Positions 28,035 through 37,623 of a stretch of 45,018 nt of DNA are shown here, piece by piece. Made by a program: the position numbers and the translations under genes. Positions within the stretch are counted from its first letter, which is position 1; each line of letters begins with the position of its first letter. Below the pieces are notes generated by a model, which was not told the origin of the DNA, did no database searches, and saw nothing but the letters and a program-made list of their open reading frames with translations. The stretch is from Fulvivirga sp. (GTDB taxonomy: Bacteria > Bacteroidota > Bacteroidia > Cytophagales > Cyclobacteriaceae): NCBI GenBank assembly GCA_028280565.1, contig JANQLQ010000231.1, positions 1-45,018 on the forward strand, written 5' to 3'.

Positions 28035-31000
28035 TTAATCCAAAGTGATTTCAAGCGCCAAACCACGGAGTTCGTGTACTAACACGTTAAACGACTCCGG
28101 TATGTTGGGTCTCTTCATATTCTCACCCTTTACAATGGCCTCATAAGCCTTAGCCCGGCCAATGACATCATCGGATTTGATCGTCAGTATTTCTTGCAAT
28201 ACATTCGATGCACCGAACGCTTCCAATGCCCAAACTTCCATCTCACCGAATCGCTGGCCTCCAAACTGCGCTTTACCACCGAGCGGTTGCTGCGTGATCA
28301 GCGAGTAAGGCCCGATTGACCTGGCGTGCATCTTATCGTCTACCAAGTGACCTAGTTTCAGCATGTAAGCCACCCCTACGGTCACCGGCTGGTCGAACCT
28401 TTGCCCGGTAAGCCCATCGTAGAGATAAGCCCTGCCATAGGCAGGTAGCTCAGCTGTTTTAAGCTCACTAGCCACTTCTTCCATAGATGCTCCATCGAAA
28501 ATAGGCGTGGCATATTTCTTACCCATTTTAAGTCCTGCCCAGCCTAACACTGTTTCGTAGATCTGTCCTAAGTTCATCCTTGAAGGCACACCCAGTGGGT
28601 TAAGACAGATGTCAACCGGGGTGCCGTCTTCCAAGAATGGCATATCTTCAGCCCTCACGATACGTGCCACAACACCTTTATTCCCATGGCGCCCGGCCAT
28701 CTTATCCCCGACTTTCAGCTTTCTTTTCTTAGCAATATAGACTTTTGCCAATTGGACGATCCCAGCCGGAAGTTCGTCCCCTACTTCCAGGGTGAATCTT
28801 TCTCGCTTAAAATCTCCTGCTATTTCATTTCTCTTGATGTTATAGCTTTTGACGAGTCTAAGGACCAACTCATCGGCTTTCTCTTCGCTCGTCCAGTTAT
28901 CTAAGTTTACATCGGATATCAGGTTAACCTCTTCCGGTACGTTGTAAGTACTTTCGTCTTTGTAGATGTTCTTTTCAGGGAAAAGATTTTCTTCAATATT
29001 CCTAGCATTGAATTTGACACCTTTACTGATCAGCTCATCCCCAAATTTGTGTTTGATGCCCTGGCTAGTCTTGCCGTTGAGAAGGGAGGTCATTTTCTCG
29101 ATCATCTCTCCTCTTAGTGCTAGTAACTGCTTACTATATTTATTCTTAAGTATTTCTACTTCTTTTTTAGACTTGGCCCTGAGCTCCTTATCCTTTTTAG
29201 GTCGAGAGAAAAGCTTGGTATCAATTACCACACCTCTTAACGAAGGTGGCGCTTTGAGAGAAGCATCTTTTACATCTCCGGCCTTGTCACCGAAGATCGC
29301 TCTTAAAAGTTTCTCTTCCGGCGTAGGATCGGTTTCACCTTTCGGGGTGATCTTTCCTATCAGGATGTCTCCTTCTTTTACCTCTGCCCCGATGCGTATA
29401 ATACCATTCTCATCGAGATGTTTGACCGCTTCCTCACTGACATTAGGGATCTCCGAGGTCAACTCTTCTTCACCCCTTTTAGTGTCCCTTACTTCAAGTT
29501 CAAATTCTTCGATGTGAATAGAGGTATAAATGTCGTCCCTTACCACTTTTTCGGAGATCACAATGGCATCCTCGAAGTTGTAACCTTGCCATGGCATATA
29601 AGCAACTCGAAGGTTTCTACCTAGAGCCAACTCACCCCCGGCCGTGGCGTATCCTTCTACCAAAGGCTGTCCTTTCGCTACCCGGTCTCCTTTTTTAACG
29701 ATCGGGGTCAGGTTGATACAAGTATCCTGGTTCGTTCTCCTAAACTTAATAAGATCGTAGGTTTTACTGTCTTTATCAAAGCTGATCAGGAGGTCGTCCT
29801 CGTCCATGTCATACTTTACTACGATCCTATTTGCATCTACGAATTCAACCACGCCGTCCTCTTCCGCTAAGATCAATGCTCGTGAATCCAGTGCGACCCG
29901 GCCTTCCAACCCGGTGCCTACGATAGGCGATTCCGGCTTCATCAAAGGAACAGCTTGCCGCTGCATGTTAGACCCCATTAATGCACGGTTAGCATCGTCA
30001 TGCTCTAAGAATGGGATCAACGAAGCTGCAACAGATACAATTTGGTTCGGGGCCACATCCATATATTTAACCTCCGCGGGCTCTACCACTGGAAAGTCCC
30101 CTTCAAAACGTGCTTTTACACGCTCATTCACAAAGTTTCCACTGTCTTTTAACGGCGCATTTGCCTGTGCAATGTTGTGCGTATCCTCTTCTTCTGCGGT
30201 AAGATATTTTACGTTCCCCGTCATATCCACCTTACCTTCGCTCACCTCCCTGTAGGGTGTTTCTATGAATCCCATATGATTCACCTTGGCGTGTACACAC
30301 AAGGAAGAGATCAAACCGATGTTTGGCCCTTCCGGGGTTTCTATGGTACAAAGACGACCGTAGTGCGTGTAGTGGACGTCACGTACCTCGAAACCTGCTC
30401 TTTCCCTGGAAAGTCCTCCCGGGCCTAAAGCAGACATTCTTCTCTTATGGGTAATCTCCGCCAGCGGGTTGGTTTGATCCATGAACTGGGAAAGCTGGTT
30501 AGTACCAAAGAATGAATTGATCACTGACGAGAGCGTCCTCGCATTGATCAGGTCTACAGGTTTGAAGTCCTCGTTATCACGGACATTCATCCTTTCTTTG
30601 ATGGTCCTGGCCATCCTTGCCAAACCTACACCGAACTGTGTGTAAAGCTGCTCTCCTACCGTTCTTACCCTTCGGTTACTTAGGTGGTCAATATCGTCAA
30701 CTACCGCCTTAGAGTTAATCAAACCGATCAGGTATTTCACAATAAGAATGATATCTTCCGTGGTCAATACCCTTTGATCCGTATCCAGGTCCAAGCCTAG
30801 TTTTTTGTTGATCCTGTAGCGTCCAACTTCGCCGAGGTCATATCTTTTTTCACTAAAGAACAGGCTTTGGATAATGTCTCTCGCGGTCTGCTCATCTGGC
30901 GCCTCGGTGTTTCTCAACTGTCGGTAGATCTGCTCTACAGCCTCTTTTTCAGAGTTAGAGTTGTCTTTCGCCAATGTATTAAAGATGATGGTGTAGTCCG

Positions 31001-31907
31001 TGACGTTCACATCATCCCTATGCAGGATAATAGATTTAGTGCCTGACTCCAAGATGGTGTCGATATCCTCTTCTGACAGGATGTGGTCTCGTTCCAAAAG
31101 CACTTCATTCCTATCAATGGATACTACTTCCCCGGTATCTTCGTCCACAAAATCCTCTGTCCAAGTTCTCAACACCCTAGCGGCCAATTTCCTGCCGTTT
31201 ACATCCTTAAGGTCTTTTTTAGTGGCTTGGATTTCTTCTGACAAACCGAACAAGTCAAGGATGTCTTTATCTGTTCCATACCCTATAGCACGTAACAAGG
31301 TCGTAACCGGAAATTTCTTTTTCCTGTCGATGTATGCATACATGACACTATTTACATCCGTGGCAAACTCTATCCAAGAACCTTTAAAAGGAATGATACG
31401 TGCGGAGTATAATTTTGTGCCATTGGTATGCTTGCTTTGGGCAAAGAAAACTCCCGGTGATCTATGCAATTGGGAAACGATAACCCTTTCTGCTCCATTA
31501 ATTATAAAGGAGCCCTTTTTAGTCATATAGGGTATGTTTCCAAGGAAGACTTCTTGCTCTATGGTCTCAAAGTCTTCGTTATCCTCGTCATTACAAGTTA
31601 GCTTAAGTTTTGCTTTCAGAGGTACGGAGTAGGTCAACCCTCTATCGATACACTCGTCTACCGAGTACTTTGGAGGATCAACGATGTAGTCAATGAATTC
31701 AAGTACAAAGTTTTCCCGGGAGTCGGAAATAGGAAAATTCTCAGAGAAAACCTTGAACAATCCTTCCTGCTCTCTTTTTTCAGCAGGAGTTTCCAACTGG
31801 AAAAAGTCTTTGAAAGATTGCAACTGAATATCAAGGAAATCGGGATAATCTATTACCTTCTTAATAGATGAAAAACTGATTCTTGAGTTTTCTGTTGTGT
31901 TAGCCAA
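28035..31907 (-). CDS. rpoB: DNA-directed RNA polymerase subunit beta
   Basis: Second-largest RNA polymerase subunit; it forms half of the active-site cleft and is the target of rifampicin. The 1290-residue product is full length, with the [19 protein letters not shown]-type rifampicin region around residue 490, where the residues usually altered in resistance look wild-type. The C-terminal [15 protein letters not shown] and [18 protein letters not shown] blocks are intact. It follows rplL by 195 bases, an unusually long gap for this operon. Confidence 0.97.
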   Translation of the reverse strand: MANTTENSRISFSSIKKVIDYPDFLDIQLQSFKDFFQLETPAEKREQEGLFKVFSENFPISDSRENFVLEFIDYIVDPPKYSVDECIDRGLTYSVPLKAKLKLTCNDEDNEDFETIEQEVFLGNIPYMTKKGSFIINGAERVIVSQLHRSPGVFFAQSKHTNGTKLYSARIIPFKGSWIEFATDVNSVMYAYIDRKKKFPVTTLLRAIGYGTDKDILDLFGLSEEIQATKKDLKDVNGRKLAARVLRTWTEDFVDEDTGEVVSIDRNEVLLERDHILSEEDIDTILESGTKSIILHRDDVNVTDYTIIFNTLAKDNSNSEKEAVEQIYRQLRNTEAPDEQTARDIIQSLFFSEKRYDLGEVGRYRINKKLGLDLDTDQRVLTTEDIILIVKYLIGLINSKAVVDDIDHLSNRRVRTVGEQLYTQFGVGLARMARTIKERMNVRDNEDFKPVDLINARTLSSVINSFFGTNQLSQFMDQTNPLAEITHKRRMSALGPGGLSRERAGFEVRDVHYTHYGRLCTIETPEGPNIGLISSLCVHAKVNHMGFIETPYREVSEGKVDMTGNVKYLTAEEEDTHNIAQANAPLKDSGNFVNERVKARFEGDFPVVEPAEVKYMDVAPNQIVSVAASLIPFLEHDDANRALMGSNMQRQAVPLMKPESPIVGTGLEGRVALDSRALILAEEDGVVEFVDANRIVVKYDMDEDDLLISFDKDSKTYDLIKFRRTNQDTCINLTPIVKKGDRVAKGQPLVEGYATAGGELALGRNLRVAYMPWQGYNFEDAIVISEKVVRDDIYTSIHIEEFELEVRDTKRGEEELTSEIPNVSEEAVKHLDENGIIRIGAEVKEGDILIGKITPKGETDPTPEEKLLRAIFGDKAGDVKDASLKAPPSLRGVVIDTKLFSRPKKDKELRAKSKKEVEILKNKYSKQLLALRGEMIEKMTSLLNGKTSQGIKHKFGDELISKGVKFNARNIEENLFPEKNIYKDESTYNVPEEVNLISDVNLDNWTSEEKADELVLRLVKSYNIKRNEIAGDFKRERFTLEVGDELPAGIVQLAKVYIAKKRKLKVGDKMAGRHGNKGVVARIVRAEDMPFLEDGTPVDICLNPLGVPSRMNLGQIYETVLGWAGLKMGKKYATPIFDGASMEEVASELKTAELPAYGRAYLYDGLTGQRFDQPVTVGVAYMLKLGHLVDDKMHARSIGPYSLITQQPLGGKAQFGGQRFGEMEVWALEAFGASNVLQEILTIKSDDVIGRAKAYEAIVKGENMKRPNIPESFNVLVHELRGLALEITLD

Positions 31908-32102
31908 AGCTTTAAAATTTTTTAATTACAAGATGTTGCAAAACTCCTCCAATATTGACTGTTTGCATACTGGAAAAAGGAGTGTATTAAGTTCGTGGAT
32001 ATCCACAAACAGGAAAAGACCCTAATTATCCAGGCGGTCTTTAAGGACACACCGGGATAAGGGCCTAATTTTTATTAGACGACTTAACGCTGCCGTCAAG
32101 GC
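31908..32102 (-). promoter_or_regulatory. Structured rplL-rpoB intergenic leader
   Basis: This 195-base gap carries several possible stems: AAAGACC/GGTCTTT near 32016-32043, a perfect palindrome GTGGATATCCAC at 31995-32006, and a CTCC/GGAG-flanked stem near 31945-31985. No TAnnTTTG element was found on the minus strand. In enterobacteria the equivalent gap holds an attenuator and an RNase III site. A similar partial-readthrough control is plausible here. Confidence 0.45.
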
Positions 32103-32489
32103 TTACTTTAACTCTACCTCTGCCCCAGCCTCTTCAAGCTGCTTTTTAAGACCTTCCGCTTCGTCTTTAGCTATACCTTCTTTTATGGCTTTAGGAGCGC
32201 TATCTACAATCTCTTTTGCTTCTTTCAGTCCTAAACCAGTAAGTTCTTTCACTAACTTCACAACCGCTAGCTTTGCACCACCGGGAGCTTTCAAGACAAC
32301 ATCAAATTCTGTCTTCTCTGCGCCACCGTCGCCACCGTCTGCCGCACCACCAGCAGGAGCTGCTACTGCCACAGCCGCTGCCGCCGCAGGCTCAATGCCA
32401 TGGGTCTCTTTCAGGTATTCCGCAAGCTCGTTTACTTCTTTAACAGTTAGCTCAACTAACTGGTCGCCAAGTGCTTTTACGTCTGCCAT
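32103..32489 (-). CDS. rplL: 50S ribosomal protein L7/L12
   Basis: Stalk protein that recruits translation factors. The 128-residue product has the N-terminal dimerisation domain (about 1-35), an alanine/glycine-rich hinge (about 36-58) and the C-terminal domain with [21 protein letters not shown] and the [21 protein letters not shown] motif. It lies 34 bases after rplJ. Confidence 0.97.
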   Translation of the reverse strand: MADVKALGDQLVELTVKEVNELAEYLKETHGIEPAAAAAVAVAAPAGGAADGGDGGAEKTEFDVVLKAPGGAKLAVVKLVKELTGLGLKEAKEIVDSAPKAIKEGIAKDEAEGLKKQLEEAGAEVELK

Positions 32490-32523
32490 TTTCGTATTAT
32501 TTTATTCCTTTTTTGTTCTTAAA

Positions 32524-33054
32524 TTAATTTTCTCTCTCGGATAAAGTCTTCACCAAGCCCGCAAGTGTATTTTTTCCACCTTGCAACGCGGAAATAACGT
32601 TTTTCGCAGGCGATTGTAAAAGACCAATAACCTCACCGAGCAACTCATTTTTAGATTTGAGTTCACTCAGCATTTTTAAGTTATCTTCACCAAGGAAGAT
32701 GTCATTTTCTATGGAAGCAGCCTTTAACAAGGGCTTTTCACCCCCTTGTTTTTTTCTATATTCTGTGATCGTTTTCGCCGGAAGGTTTGCTGTTTCTTCA
32801 ACAAACATTACTCCTGAACTGCCCTTAAGGGCTTCATCCAACCCACTAAAATCTCCTTCAATGTCATCCAGCGCTTTCTTGATTAGTGTATTCTTAAATA
32901 CCTTGTATTCAATACCCTTGTCAAAACATATTCGGCGAAAGGCATTGATTTGGGCTACAGATAAACCCGAGGCGTCTGTTATGTAGAAGTGCCCGTTTTT
33001 TGTGAACTTATCCTTCAGCTCATCTATTATCGTTGCTTTTTCTTCCCTTGTCAT
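32524..33054 (-). CDS. rplJ: 50S ribosomal protein L10
   Basis: L10 anchors the L7/L12 dimers to the ribosome. The 176-residue product has the N-terminal rRNA-binding domain with TDASGLSVAQINAFRR and FKNTLIKKAL, and a C-terminal helix (about 140-176) that holds L7/L12. Only two bases separate it from rplA, so the long L10 leader used for autoregulation in E. coli is absent at this place. Confidence 0.96.
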   Translation of the reverse strand: MTREEKATIIDELKDKFTKNGHFYITDASGLSVAQINAFRRICFDKGIEYKVFKNTLIKKALDDIEGDFSGLDEALKGSSGVMFVEETANLPAKTITEYRKKQGGEKPLLKAASIENDIFLGEDNLKMLSELKSKNELLGEVIGLLQSPAKNVISALQGGKNTLAGLVKTLSEREN

Positions 33055-33056
33055 GA

Positions 33057-33755
33057 TTATATTCCGGATATAGAATTTTTGTCAATTGTTATAGCAGGAC
33101 TCATCGTTGTGGACAAGTTGATGCTTTTTATGTAAGTCCCTTTCGCAGAAGCCGGTTTTAACTTTACGATGGTCTGGACCATTTCATGAACATTCTCCTC
33201 GATCTTTTCCGGGGTGAATGAGACTTTACCTACACTGGTATGAATGATCCCAAACTTATCTACTTTAAAATCGATCTTACCTGCTTTGATCTCTTTTACT
33301 GCCTTGGCCACTTCTAGGGTAACTGTACCGGATTTAGGATTGGGCATCAGCCCTCTTGGTCCTAAGATCCTTCCTAGACGGCCCACTTTAGCCATTACCG
33401 TAGGCATAGTAATGATCACATCCACATCCGTCCAGCCCTTTTCGATTTTTTCAATGTAGTCATCTAGGCCAACATGATCGGCACCGGCATCTTTAGCTTC
33501 TTGCTCCTTATCAGGTGTACATAAGACAAGGACGGTAAGATCTTTACCTGTACCATGAGGTAATGTCACCACGCCTCTAACCATCTGGTCGGCCTTTTTG
33601 GGATCTACTCCCAATCGAACATCTATATCTACGGAAGCATCAAACTTTGTGAAGGTAATATCCTTTACTAAACCTGAAGCTTCTGTTAAGGAGTACTCCT
33701 TGTTAGCTTCTAACTTTGCCAGCGCGGCCTTTTGATTTTTCGTTAACTTTCCCAT
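33057..33755 (-). CDS. rplA: 50S ribosomal protein L1
   Basis: L1 forms the mobile E-site stalk. The 232-residue product is complete, with [22 protein letters not shown] in domain I and the [23 protein letters not shown] signature around residue 125. It is 12 bases after rplK and two before rplJ. Confidence 0.97.
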   Translation of the reverse strand: MGKLTKNQKAALAKLEANKEYSLTEASGLVKDITFTKFDASVDIDVRLGVDPKKADQMVRGVVTLPHGTGKDLTVLVLCTPDKEQEAKDAGADHVGLDDYIEKIEKGWTDVDVIITMPTVMAKVGRLGRILGPRGLMPNPKSGTVTLEVAKAVKEIKAGKIDFKVDKFGIIHTSVGKVSFTPEKIEENVHEMVQTIVKLKPASAKGTYIKSINLSTTMSPAITIDKNSISGI

Positions 33756-33767
33756 TAGGCTTACGTA

Positions 33768-34211
33768 TTAATTATTCCAAGGAGCTGTTCCCGTTACACG
33801 TATACCCATGCTCCTAGCCGTACCGGCCACCATTTTCATCGCAGATGTAACCTCAAATGCATTCAAATCAGGCATTTTTGTTTCGGCGATCGTCTTCACC
33901 TGGTCCCAGGTGATACTTCCTACTTTATTCCTGTTCGGTTCTGCGGAACCTTTCTTCTTTTTTGATGCCTCCAATACCATTACCGCTGCCGGTGGTGTCT
34001 TAATGACGAAATCAAAAGTCTTATCAGTATATATAGTGATCAGTACGGGCAGCACTTGACCCTGTTTTTCTTGGGTCCTAGCGTTGAACTGTTTGCAGAA
34101 GTCCATGATATTCAAACCCTTACTACCCAATGCGGGTCCTACAGGAGGTGAAGGGTTGGCTTGGCCTCCCCGGATCTGCAATTTCAAGTATCCACTAATT
34201 TCCTTAGCCAT
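33768..34211 (-). CDS. rplK: 50S ribosomal protein L11
   Basis: L11 forms the GTPase-associated centre with 23S rRNA. The 147-residue product has the [27 protein letters not shown] block and a C-terminal rRNA-binding domain ending in [10 protein letters not shown]. It lies three bases after the nusG stop and belongs to the same transcript. Confidence 0.97.
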   Translation of the reverse strand: MAKEISGYLKLQIRGGQANPSPPVGPALGSKGLNIMDFCKQFNARTQEKQGQVLPVLITIYTDKTFDFVIKTPPAAVMVLEASKKKKGSAEPNRNKVGSITWDQVKTIAETKMPDLNAFEVTSAMKMVAGTARSMGIRVTGTAPWNN

Positions 34212-34214
34212 TCT

Positions 34215-34772
34215 TTAATCTAGTTTTTCTACTTGCATATAGTTCAATTCCACAGGAGTGTTCCTGCCGAATATCTTTACCATTACATTCAGTTTCTTTC
34301 TTTCCTCGAATACCTCCTCTACGGTCCCGGTGAACCCACTGAAAGGTCCGTCCATCACTTTTACTGATTCTCCTACTATATATGGAGTATCGAGTTTTTC
34401 TTCAAACTCGTCGATCTCGTCGACTTTACCAAGAATACGATTTACTTCAGACTGCCTTAGGGCTACAGGCTCTTTAGATTGACCTGTTCCATTGTTACCC
34501 AAAAAACCGATCACCCCCGGAATACTCGTCACCAGGTGATTTGCTTCTCCATTACTCAAATCGGCAGACACTAATACGTATCCCGGGAAGAAGTTCCTTT
34601 CCCTTACCCTCTTCTTTCCATTTCTCATCTCATACACCTTCTCCGAGGGTATGAGCACCTGGGGCACAAAATCGCTTAACCCTTCCCTTTCGACTTCCGT
34701 CTCAAGGTAAGATTTGACTTTTTTCTCTTGTCCACTTACCACCCTTACCACATACCACTTAAGTTCGCTCAC
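34215..34772 (-). CDS. nusG: Transcription termination/antitermination protein NusG
   Basis: NusG binds elongating RNA polymerase and couples it to Rho or to the ribosome. The 185-residue product has the NGN domain (about 3-115, WYVVRVVSGQEKKVKSYLE and the FFPGYVLV strand) and a KOW domain (about 128-160, GESVKVMDGPFSGFTGTV). It lies 17 bases after secE. Confidence 0.96.
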   Translation of the reverse strand: MSELKWYVVRVVSGQEKKVKSYLETEVEREGLSDFVPQVLIPSEKVYEMRNGKKRVRERNFFPGYVLVSADLSNGEANHLVTSIPGVIGFLGNNGTGQSKEPVALRQSEVNRILGKVDEIDEFEEKLDTPYIVGESVKVMDGPFSGFTGTVEEVFEERKKLNVMVKIFGRNTPVELNYMQVEKLD

Positions 34773-34789
34773 GACGTGTAAAGGTTAGA

Positions 34790-34981
34790 TTAAAATTCGT
34801 TGTAAAAAACGTCCATCCCATTCTGGAACACATAATCCATGGCTCCTATAAGTAAAGCAAAAATAAAAGAAGCGATCAACACCAAGATCGAGCTGTTTTG
34901 GAGCTGGCTATATTTTGGCCATGAGACCTTATTTTTCATCTCATCGTAAGAATCCAAAATGAATGTTTTTAATTTTTGCAT
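34790..34981 (-). CDS. secE: Preprotein translocase subunit SecE
   Basis: SecE is the small clamp subunit of the SecYEG channel. From ATG 34981 the product has 63 residues: an amphipathic helix with DEMKNKVSWPKYSQLQ, then one membrane segment (about 32-52). A longer frame to 35032 would run through the tRNA-Trp gene, so the shorter start is the right one. It is preceded by tRNA-Trp and followed by nusG. Confidence 0.94.
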   Translation of the reverse strand: MQKLKTFILDSYDEMKNKVSWPKYSQLQNSSILVLIASFIFALLIGAMDYVFQNGMDVFYNEF

Positions 34982-35001
34982 TACTTCACTAGTTTTCCTT
35001 G

Positions 35002-35074
35002 CACGGGTGGAGAGACTCGAACTCCCAGCCAACGGTTTTGGAGACCGCTACTCTACCAATTGAGCTACACCCGT
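35002..35074 (-). tRNA. tRNA-Trp (anticodon CCA)
   Basis: A 73-base cloverleaf on the minus strand with a seven-base acceptor stem (ACGGGTG/CACCCGT), D-arm with AGCTCAATTGGTAGAGT, anticodon loop CTCCAAA and T-arm GTTCGAGTC. The CCA tail is not encoded. It lies just before secE and just after its own promoter. Confidence 0.95.
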
Positions 35075-35177
35075 TTCAATTTTCCCGGAGCAAATTCAAT
35101 CTCCAAACCCTTCCAGTTCCTATCATTTTTGGACTCGATCACTATGTCGCTTATGCTCCATTGTCCAAAATGGTCTG

Positions 35178-35209
35178 CAAAGGTAGTATAAAGTTATTTA
35201 GAAAGCAAA
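35178..35209 (-). promoter_or_regulatory. Promoter of tRNA-Trp / secE / nusG / rpl / rpoBC unit
   Basis: On the minus strand, TTTG (complement of 35206-35209), a 20-base spacer and TACCTTTG (complement of 35178-35185) match the Bacteroidota consensus exactly. The -33 element directly abuts the tuf terminator hairpin. Confidence 0.78.
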
Positions 35210-35234
35210 AGCGTCCTGAAAAAATTCAGAACGC
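35205..35234 (-). terminator. Terminator of tuf
   Basis: GCGTTCTGA and TCAGGACGC on the minus strand (complement of 35226-35234 and 35211-35219) form a nine-pair stem with one G-T pair, followed by TTTTGC. The T-run is short, because it merges into the -33 element of the next promoter, so some readthrough is likely. Confidence 0.75.
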
Positions 35235-35256
35235 CTTGTTCTTATTGGTATATCTT

Positions 35257-36444
35257 TTAGTCTAAGATCTCCGTCACCTGGCCAGAACCTACCGTTCTGC
35301 CACCTTCACGGATCGCAAACCTAAGACCTTTCTCCATAGCCACGGTATTGATCAATTCTACCTCGATAGAAACGTTATCCCCTGGCATCACCATTTCTAC
35401 GCCTGATGGTAACATGATCTCACCGGTAACGTCAGTTGTTCTTAAGTAGAACTGTGGACGATACTTATTAAAGAAGGGAGTATGTCGTCCTCCTTCTTCT
35501 TTTGACAGTACATATACTTCAGCTTTGAACTTGGCGTGAGGAGTAACAGAACCTGGCTTGCAGATTACCATACCTCTTTTGATGTCGGTTTTTTCAATTC
35601 CCCTTAACAAAAGGCCAACGTTATCACCCGCTTCTCCTCTATCCAAGATCTTCCTGAACATCTCTACACCTGTAACCGTAGATTTAAGGTTCTCAGCGCC
35701 CATTCCAAGGATATCAACAGGATCGCCAGAGTTGATAATCCCTCTTTCAATTCTACCTGTAGCTACAGTACCCCTACCAGTAATAGAGAATACGTCTTCT
35801 ACAGGCATTAAGAAATCTTTGTCTACTAGTCGCTCAGGGATAGGAATGTAGCTGTCCACAGCCGCCATAAGTTCTTCAACTTTAGCTACCCACTGGGGCT
35901 CACCATTCAGAGCTCCTAATGCAGAACCTTGGATTACAGGGATATCATCACCGGGGAAATCGTAATCAGAAAGAAGCTCCCTGATCTCCATTTCCACAAG
36001 CTCTAGTAACTCAGCATCATCTACCAAGTCCACCTTATTCATGAACACGACCAATGCCGGTACACCTACTTGGCGAGAAAGAAGGATGTGCTCCCTAGTT
36101 TGGGGCATAGGGCCATCAGTAGCGGCTACCACGATGATAGCTCCATCCATTTGGGCTGCACCCGTTACCATGTTCTTTACGTAGTCAGCGTGACCAGGAC
36201 AGTCTACGTGAGCGTAGTGCCTGTTCTCCGTTTGGTATTCAATGTGTGAAGTATTGATCGTGATACCTCTTTCTTTTTCTTCAGGAGCGTTATCGATCGA
36301 AGAAAAGTCTCTCGTTTCCGCCAGTCCTTTTTCAGACAATACTTTTGAAATCGCTGCAGTCAAGGTGGTTTTGCCATGGTCAACGTGACCGATTGTCCCA
36401 ATATTCACATGGGGTTTTGAACGGTCGAAGGTTTCTTTAGCCAT
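35257..36444 (-). CDS. tuf: Elongation factor Tu
   Basis: GTPase that delivers aminoacyl-tRNA to the ribosome. The 395-residue product has GHVDHGKT (19-26), DCPGH, NKVD and the domain II/III blocks to the terminal [10 protein letters not shown]. It follows tRNA-Thr, with no sigma site in the 99-base gap, so it is co-transcribed with the three upstream tRNAs. This is the old tRNA-tufB-secE-nusG order also seen in E. coli. Confidence 0.98.
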   Translation of the reverse strand: MAKETFDRSKPHVNIGTIGHVDHGKTTLTAAISKVLSEKGLAETRDFSSIDNAPEEKERGITINTSHIEYQTENRHYAHVDCPGHADYVKNMVTGAAQMDGAIIVVAATDGPMPQTREHILLSRQVGVPALVVFMNKVDLVDDAELLELVEMEIRELLSDYDFPGDDIPVIQGSALGALNGEPQWVAKVEELMAAVDSYIPIPERLVDKDFLMPVEDVFSITGRGTVATGRIERGIINSGDPVDILGMGAENLKSTVTGVEMFRKILDRGEAGDNVGLLLRGIEKTDIKRGMVICKPGSVTPHAKFKAEVYVLSKEEGGRHTPFFNKYRPQFYLRTTDVTGEIMLPSGVEMVMPGDNVSIEVELINTVAMEKGLRFAIREGGRTVGSGQVTEILD

Positions 36445-36543
36445 ATTTGAAAATCCCTAAGTTTAGTTTAAAATTTATTCTTTTTTAAGTGTTGCGATAC
36501 TACTTTTCAACGTGTTGGCCTCACTTTATTATTCATAATTTCG

Positions 36544-36615
36544 AGCCAAGAAGGGGATTTGAACCCCCGACCTCTTCCTTACCAAGGAAGCGCTCTACCC
36601 CTGAGCTATCTCGGC
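36544..36615 (-). tRNA. tRNA-Thr (anticodon GGT)
   Basis: A 72-base cloverleaf on the minus strand: acceptor GCCGAGA/TCTTGGC with a G-T pair, anticodon stem CTTCC/GGAAG with loop TTGGTAA, and T-loop GTTCAAATC. No encoded CCA. It lies immediately upstream of tuf. Confidence 0.95.
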
Positions 36616-36914
36616 TTACCCTGTATACTTGTATTCTGTTGCTCAATACGAGTATTGCCTAAATTCATGTTGGGCTATCTCAACTGCCTTAGTTACCAAA
36701 ATCAATTATCTGTATTAATGAACACAGGGTAGGTTAGGCAGGGTTTAAGTTAGCTATCGCAATCGTAGAATATTCTCTTTAGATCGCGAACGAAGGCCCA
36801 CAACATTCATTAGAGACGATGACAATGATTTCAAACGTAGTTCTGAAACCACGCTGTCGCTCTCAAAACATCAAACTATTATCCACTCCCTAATGAGTGA
36901 CATGTATTTAATAG
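36616..36914 (-). other. 299-base spacer between tRNA-Gly and tRNA-Thr
   Basis: No gene and no sigma site was found. The stretch holds an inverted pair TACCCTGT (36617-36624) / ACAGGGTA (36724-36731), a local hairpin CAATAC-GA-GTATTG near 36644-36657, and TGCCTAA / TTAGGCA blocks which interleave with the first pair. It is far longer than the gap between tRNA-Tyr and tRNA-Gly (81 bases). Confidence 0.5.
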
Positions 36915-36987
36915 AGCGGGAGACGAGGTTCGAACCCGCGACCTACAGCTTGGAAGGCTGTCGCTCTACCAACTGAGCTACTCCCGC
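36915..36987 (-). tRNA. tRNA-Gly (anticodon TCC)
   Basis: A 73-base cloverleaf on the minus strand: acceptor GCGGGAG/CTCCCGC, anticodon stem ACAGC/GCTGT with loop CTTCCAA, and T-loop GTTCGAACC. No encoded CCA. Confidence 0.95.
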
Positions 36988-37068
36988 TTTTATTTATACA
37001 AGGATGCAAATTTAACACTTTTCTGCACAAAATTTACATCCAGTGATCAAGCTTACCTCATTGATCTG

Positions 37069-37151
37069 TGGGGGGAGCAGGATTCGAACCTGCGAAGTCA
37101 TAAGACAACGGATTTACAGTCCGTCCCAGTTGGCCGCTTTGGTATCCCCCC
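37069..37151 (-). tRNA. tRNA-Tyr (anticodon GTA)
   Basis: An 83-base class II tRNA on the minus strand: acceptor GGGGGGA/TCCCCCC, anticodon stem ACGGA/TCCGT with loop CTGTAAA, and a long variable arm. It is the first gene of the tRNA-tuf unit. Confidence 0.95.
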
Positions 37152-37180
37152 AACTGGTATTTGAAAGAACTTACCACTGA

Positions 37181-37202
37181 AAAAAAGAGCCGTACAAACG
37201 GC
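37181..37202 (-). terminator. Short hairpin and T-run between promoter and tRNA-Tyr
   Basis: GCCGT and ACGGC form a five-pair stem with a four-base loop (37189-37202 region). It is followed on the minus strand by TCTTTTTTT. It lies downstream of the tRNA-Tyr promoter and upstream of the tRNA. It may stop readthrough from recF/DUF721, act as an attenuator for the tRNA unit, or both. Confidence 0.5.
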
Positions 37203-37221
37203 CTATTTTTCAAATGAAGTG

Positions 37222-37251
37222 CAAAATTATACGGTTTTTCTTTTTATTCAA
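37222..37251 (-). promoter_or_regulatory. Promoter of the tRNA-Tyr / Gly / Thr / tuf unit
   Basis: On the minus strand, TTG (complement of 37249-37251), a 19-base spacer and TAATTTTG (complement of 37222-37229) match the Bacteroidota consensus. Transcription should start near 37215, about 65 bases before tRNA-Tyr. Confidence 0.75.
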
Positions 37252-37302
37252 GTGTTTGAAAAAAAAAGATGCTTTTTTTAAATACCTATCCTGTTGACAC
37301 CG

Positions 37303-37623
37303 TTACATAAAGATAACATCCGTGATCGTTTCTTCTCCAAATTCTCTTCCTATCAATTCTATGACTTTACTTTTAGACATGTTTAACTCGTGCTTTAACG
37401 GGGCCGAATTGATCTCAACAAAGAGGACTTGGTTCTTCACAAAGATCTTTCCTGTTTTGCCGGCAATAGTTTTTCCCATGAGCCCGGGCCATGCGGCTAC
37501 TACTTGCATCTCATCAAACCTAGGTTTGAGATGATATTTTTTTAACATTTCGTTGATGGCGTCCCCTACGGTAGAGGTTCCAGCTTTCCTAGGATCTCTT
37601 GTCTTTTTGATCATGTTCTTCAA
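37303..37623 (-). CDS. DUF721 / DciA-like protein
   Basis: A 106-residue protein of the DUF721 family, which includes DciA, the helicase-loading partner of DnaB in many bacteria. The visible motifs are VGDAINEMLKKYHLKPRFDE, VVAAWPGLMGKTIAGKT and LFVEINSAPLKHELNMSK. It starts within the end of recF (35-base overlap in another frame), so translation is coupled. ATG 37614, three codons in, is an alternative start. That it acts at replication initiation is inference from the family. Confidence 0.82.
   Translation of the reverse strand: MKNMIKKTRDPRKAGTSTVGDAINEMLKKYHLKPRFDEMQVVAAWPGLMGKTIAGKTGKIFVKNQVLFVEINSAPLKHELNMSKSKVIELIGREFGEETITDVIFM

Noticed and set aside
34982-35032. Longer secE start at 35032
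   Set aside because: It would translate part of the tRNA-Trp gene; the ATG at 34981 gives the usual SecE.
36616-36914. Degenerate tRNA, tmRNA or signal-recognition RNA in the tRNA spacer
   Set aside because: No cloverleaf, no GTTC-type T-loop, no tag frame and no SRP tetraloop could be found on either strand.
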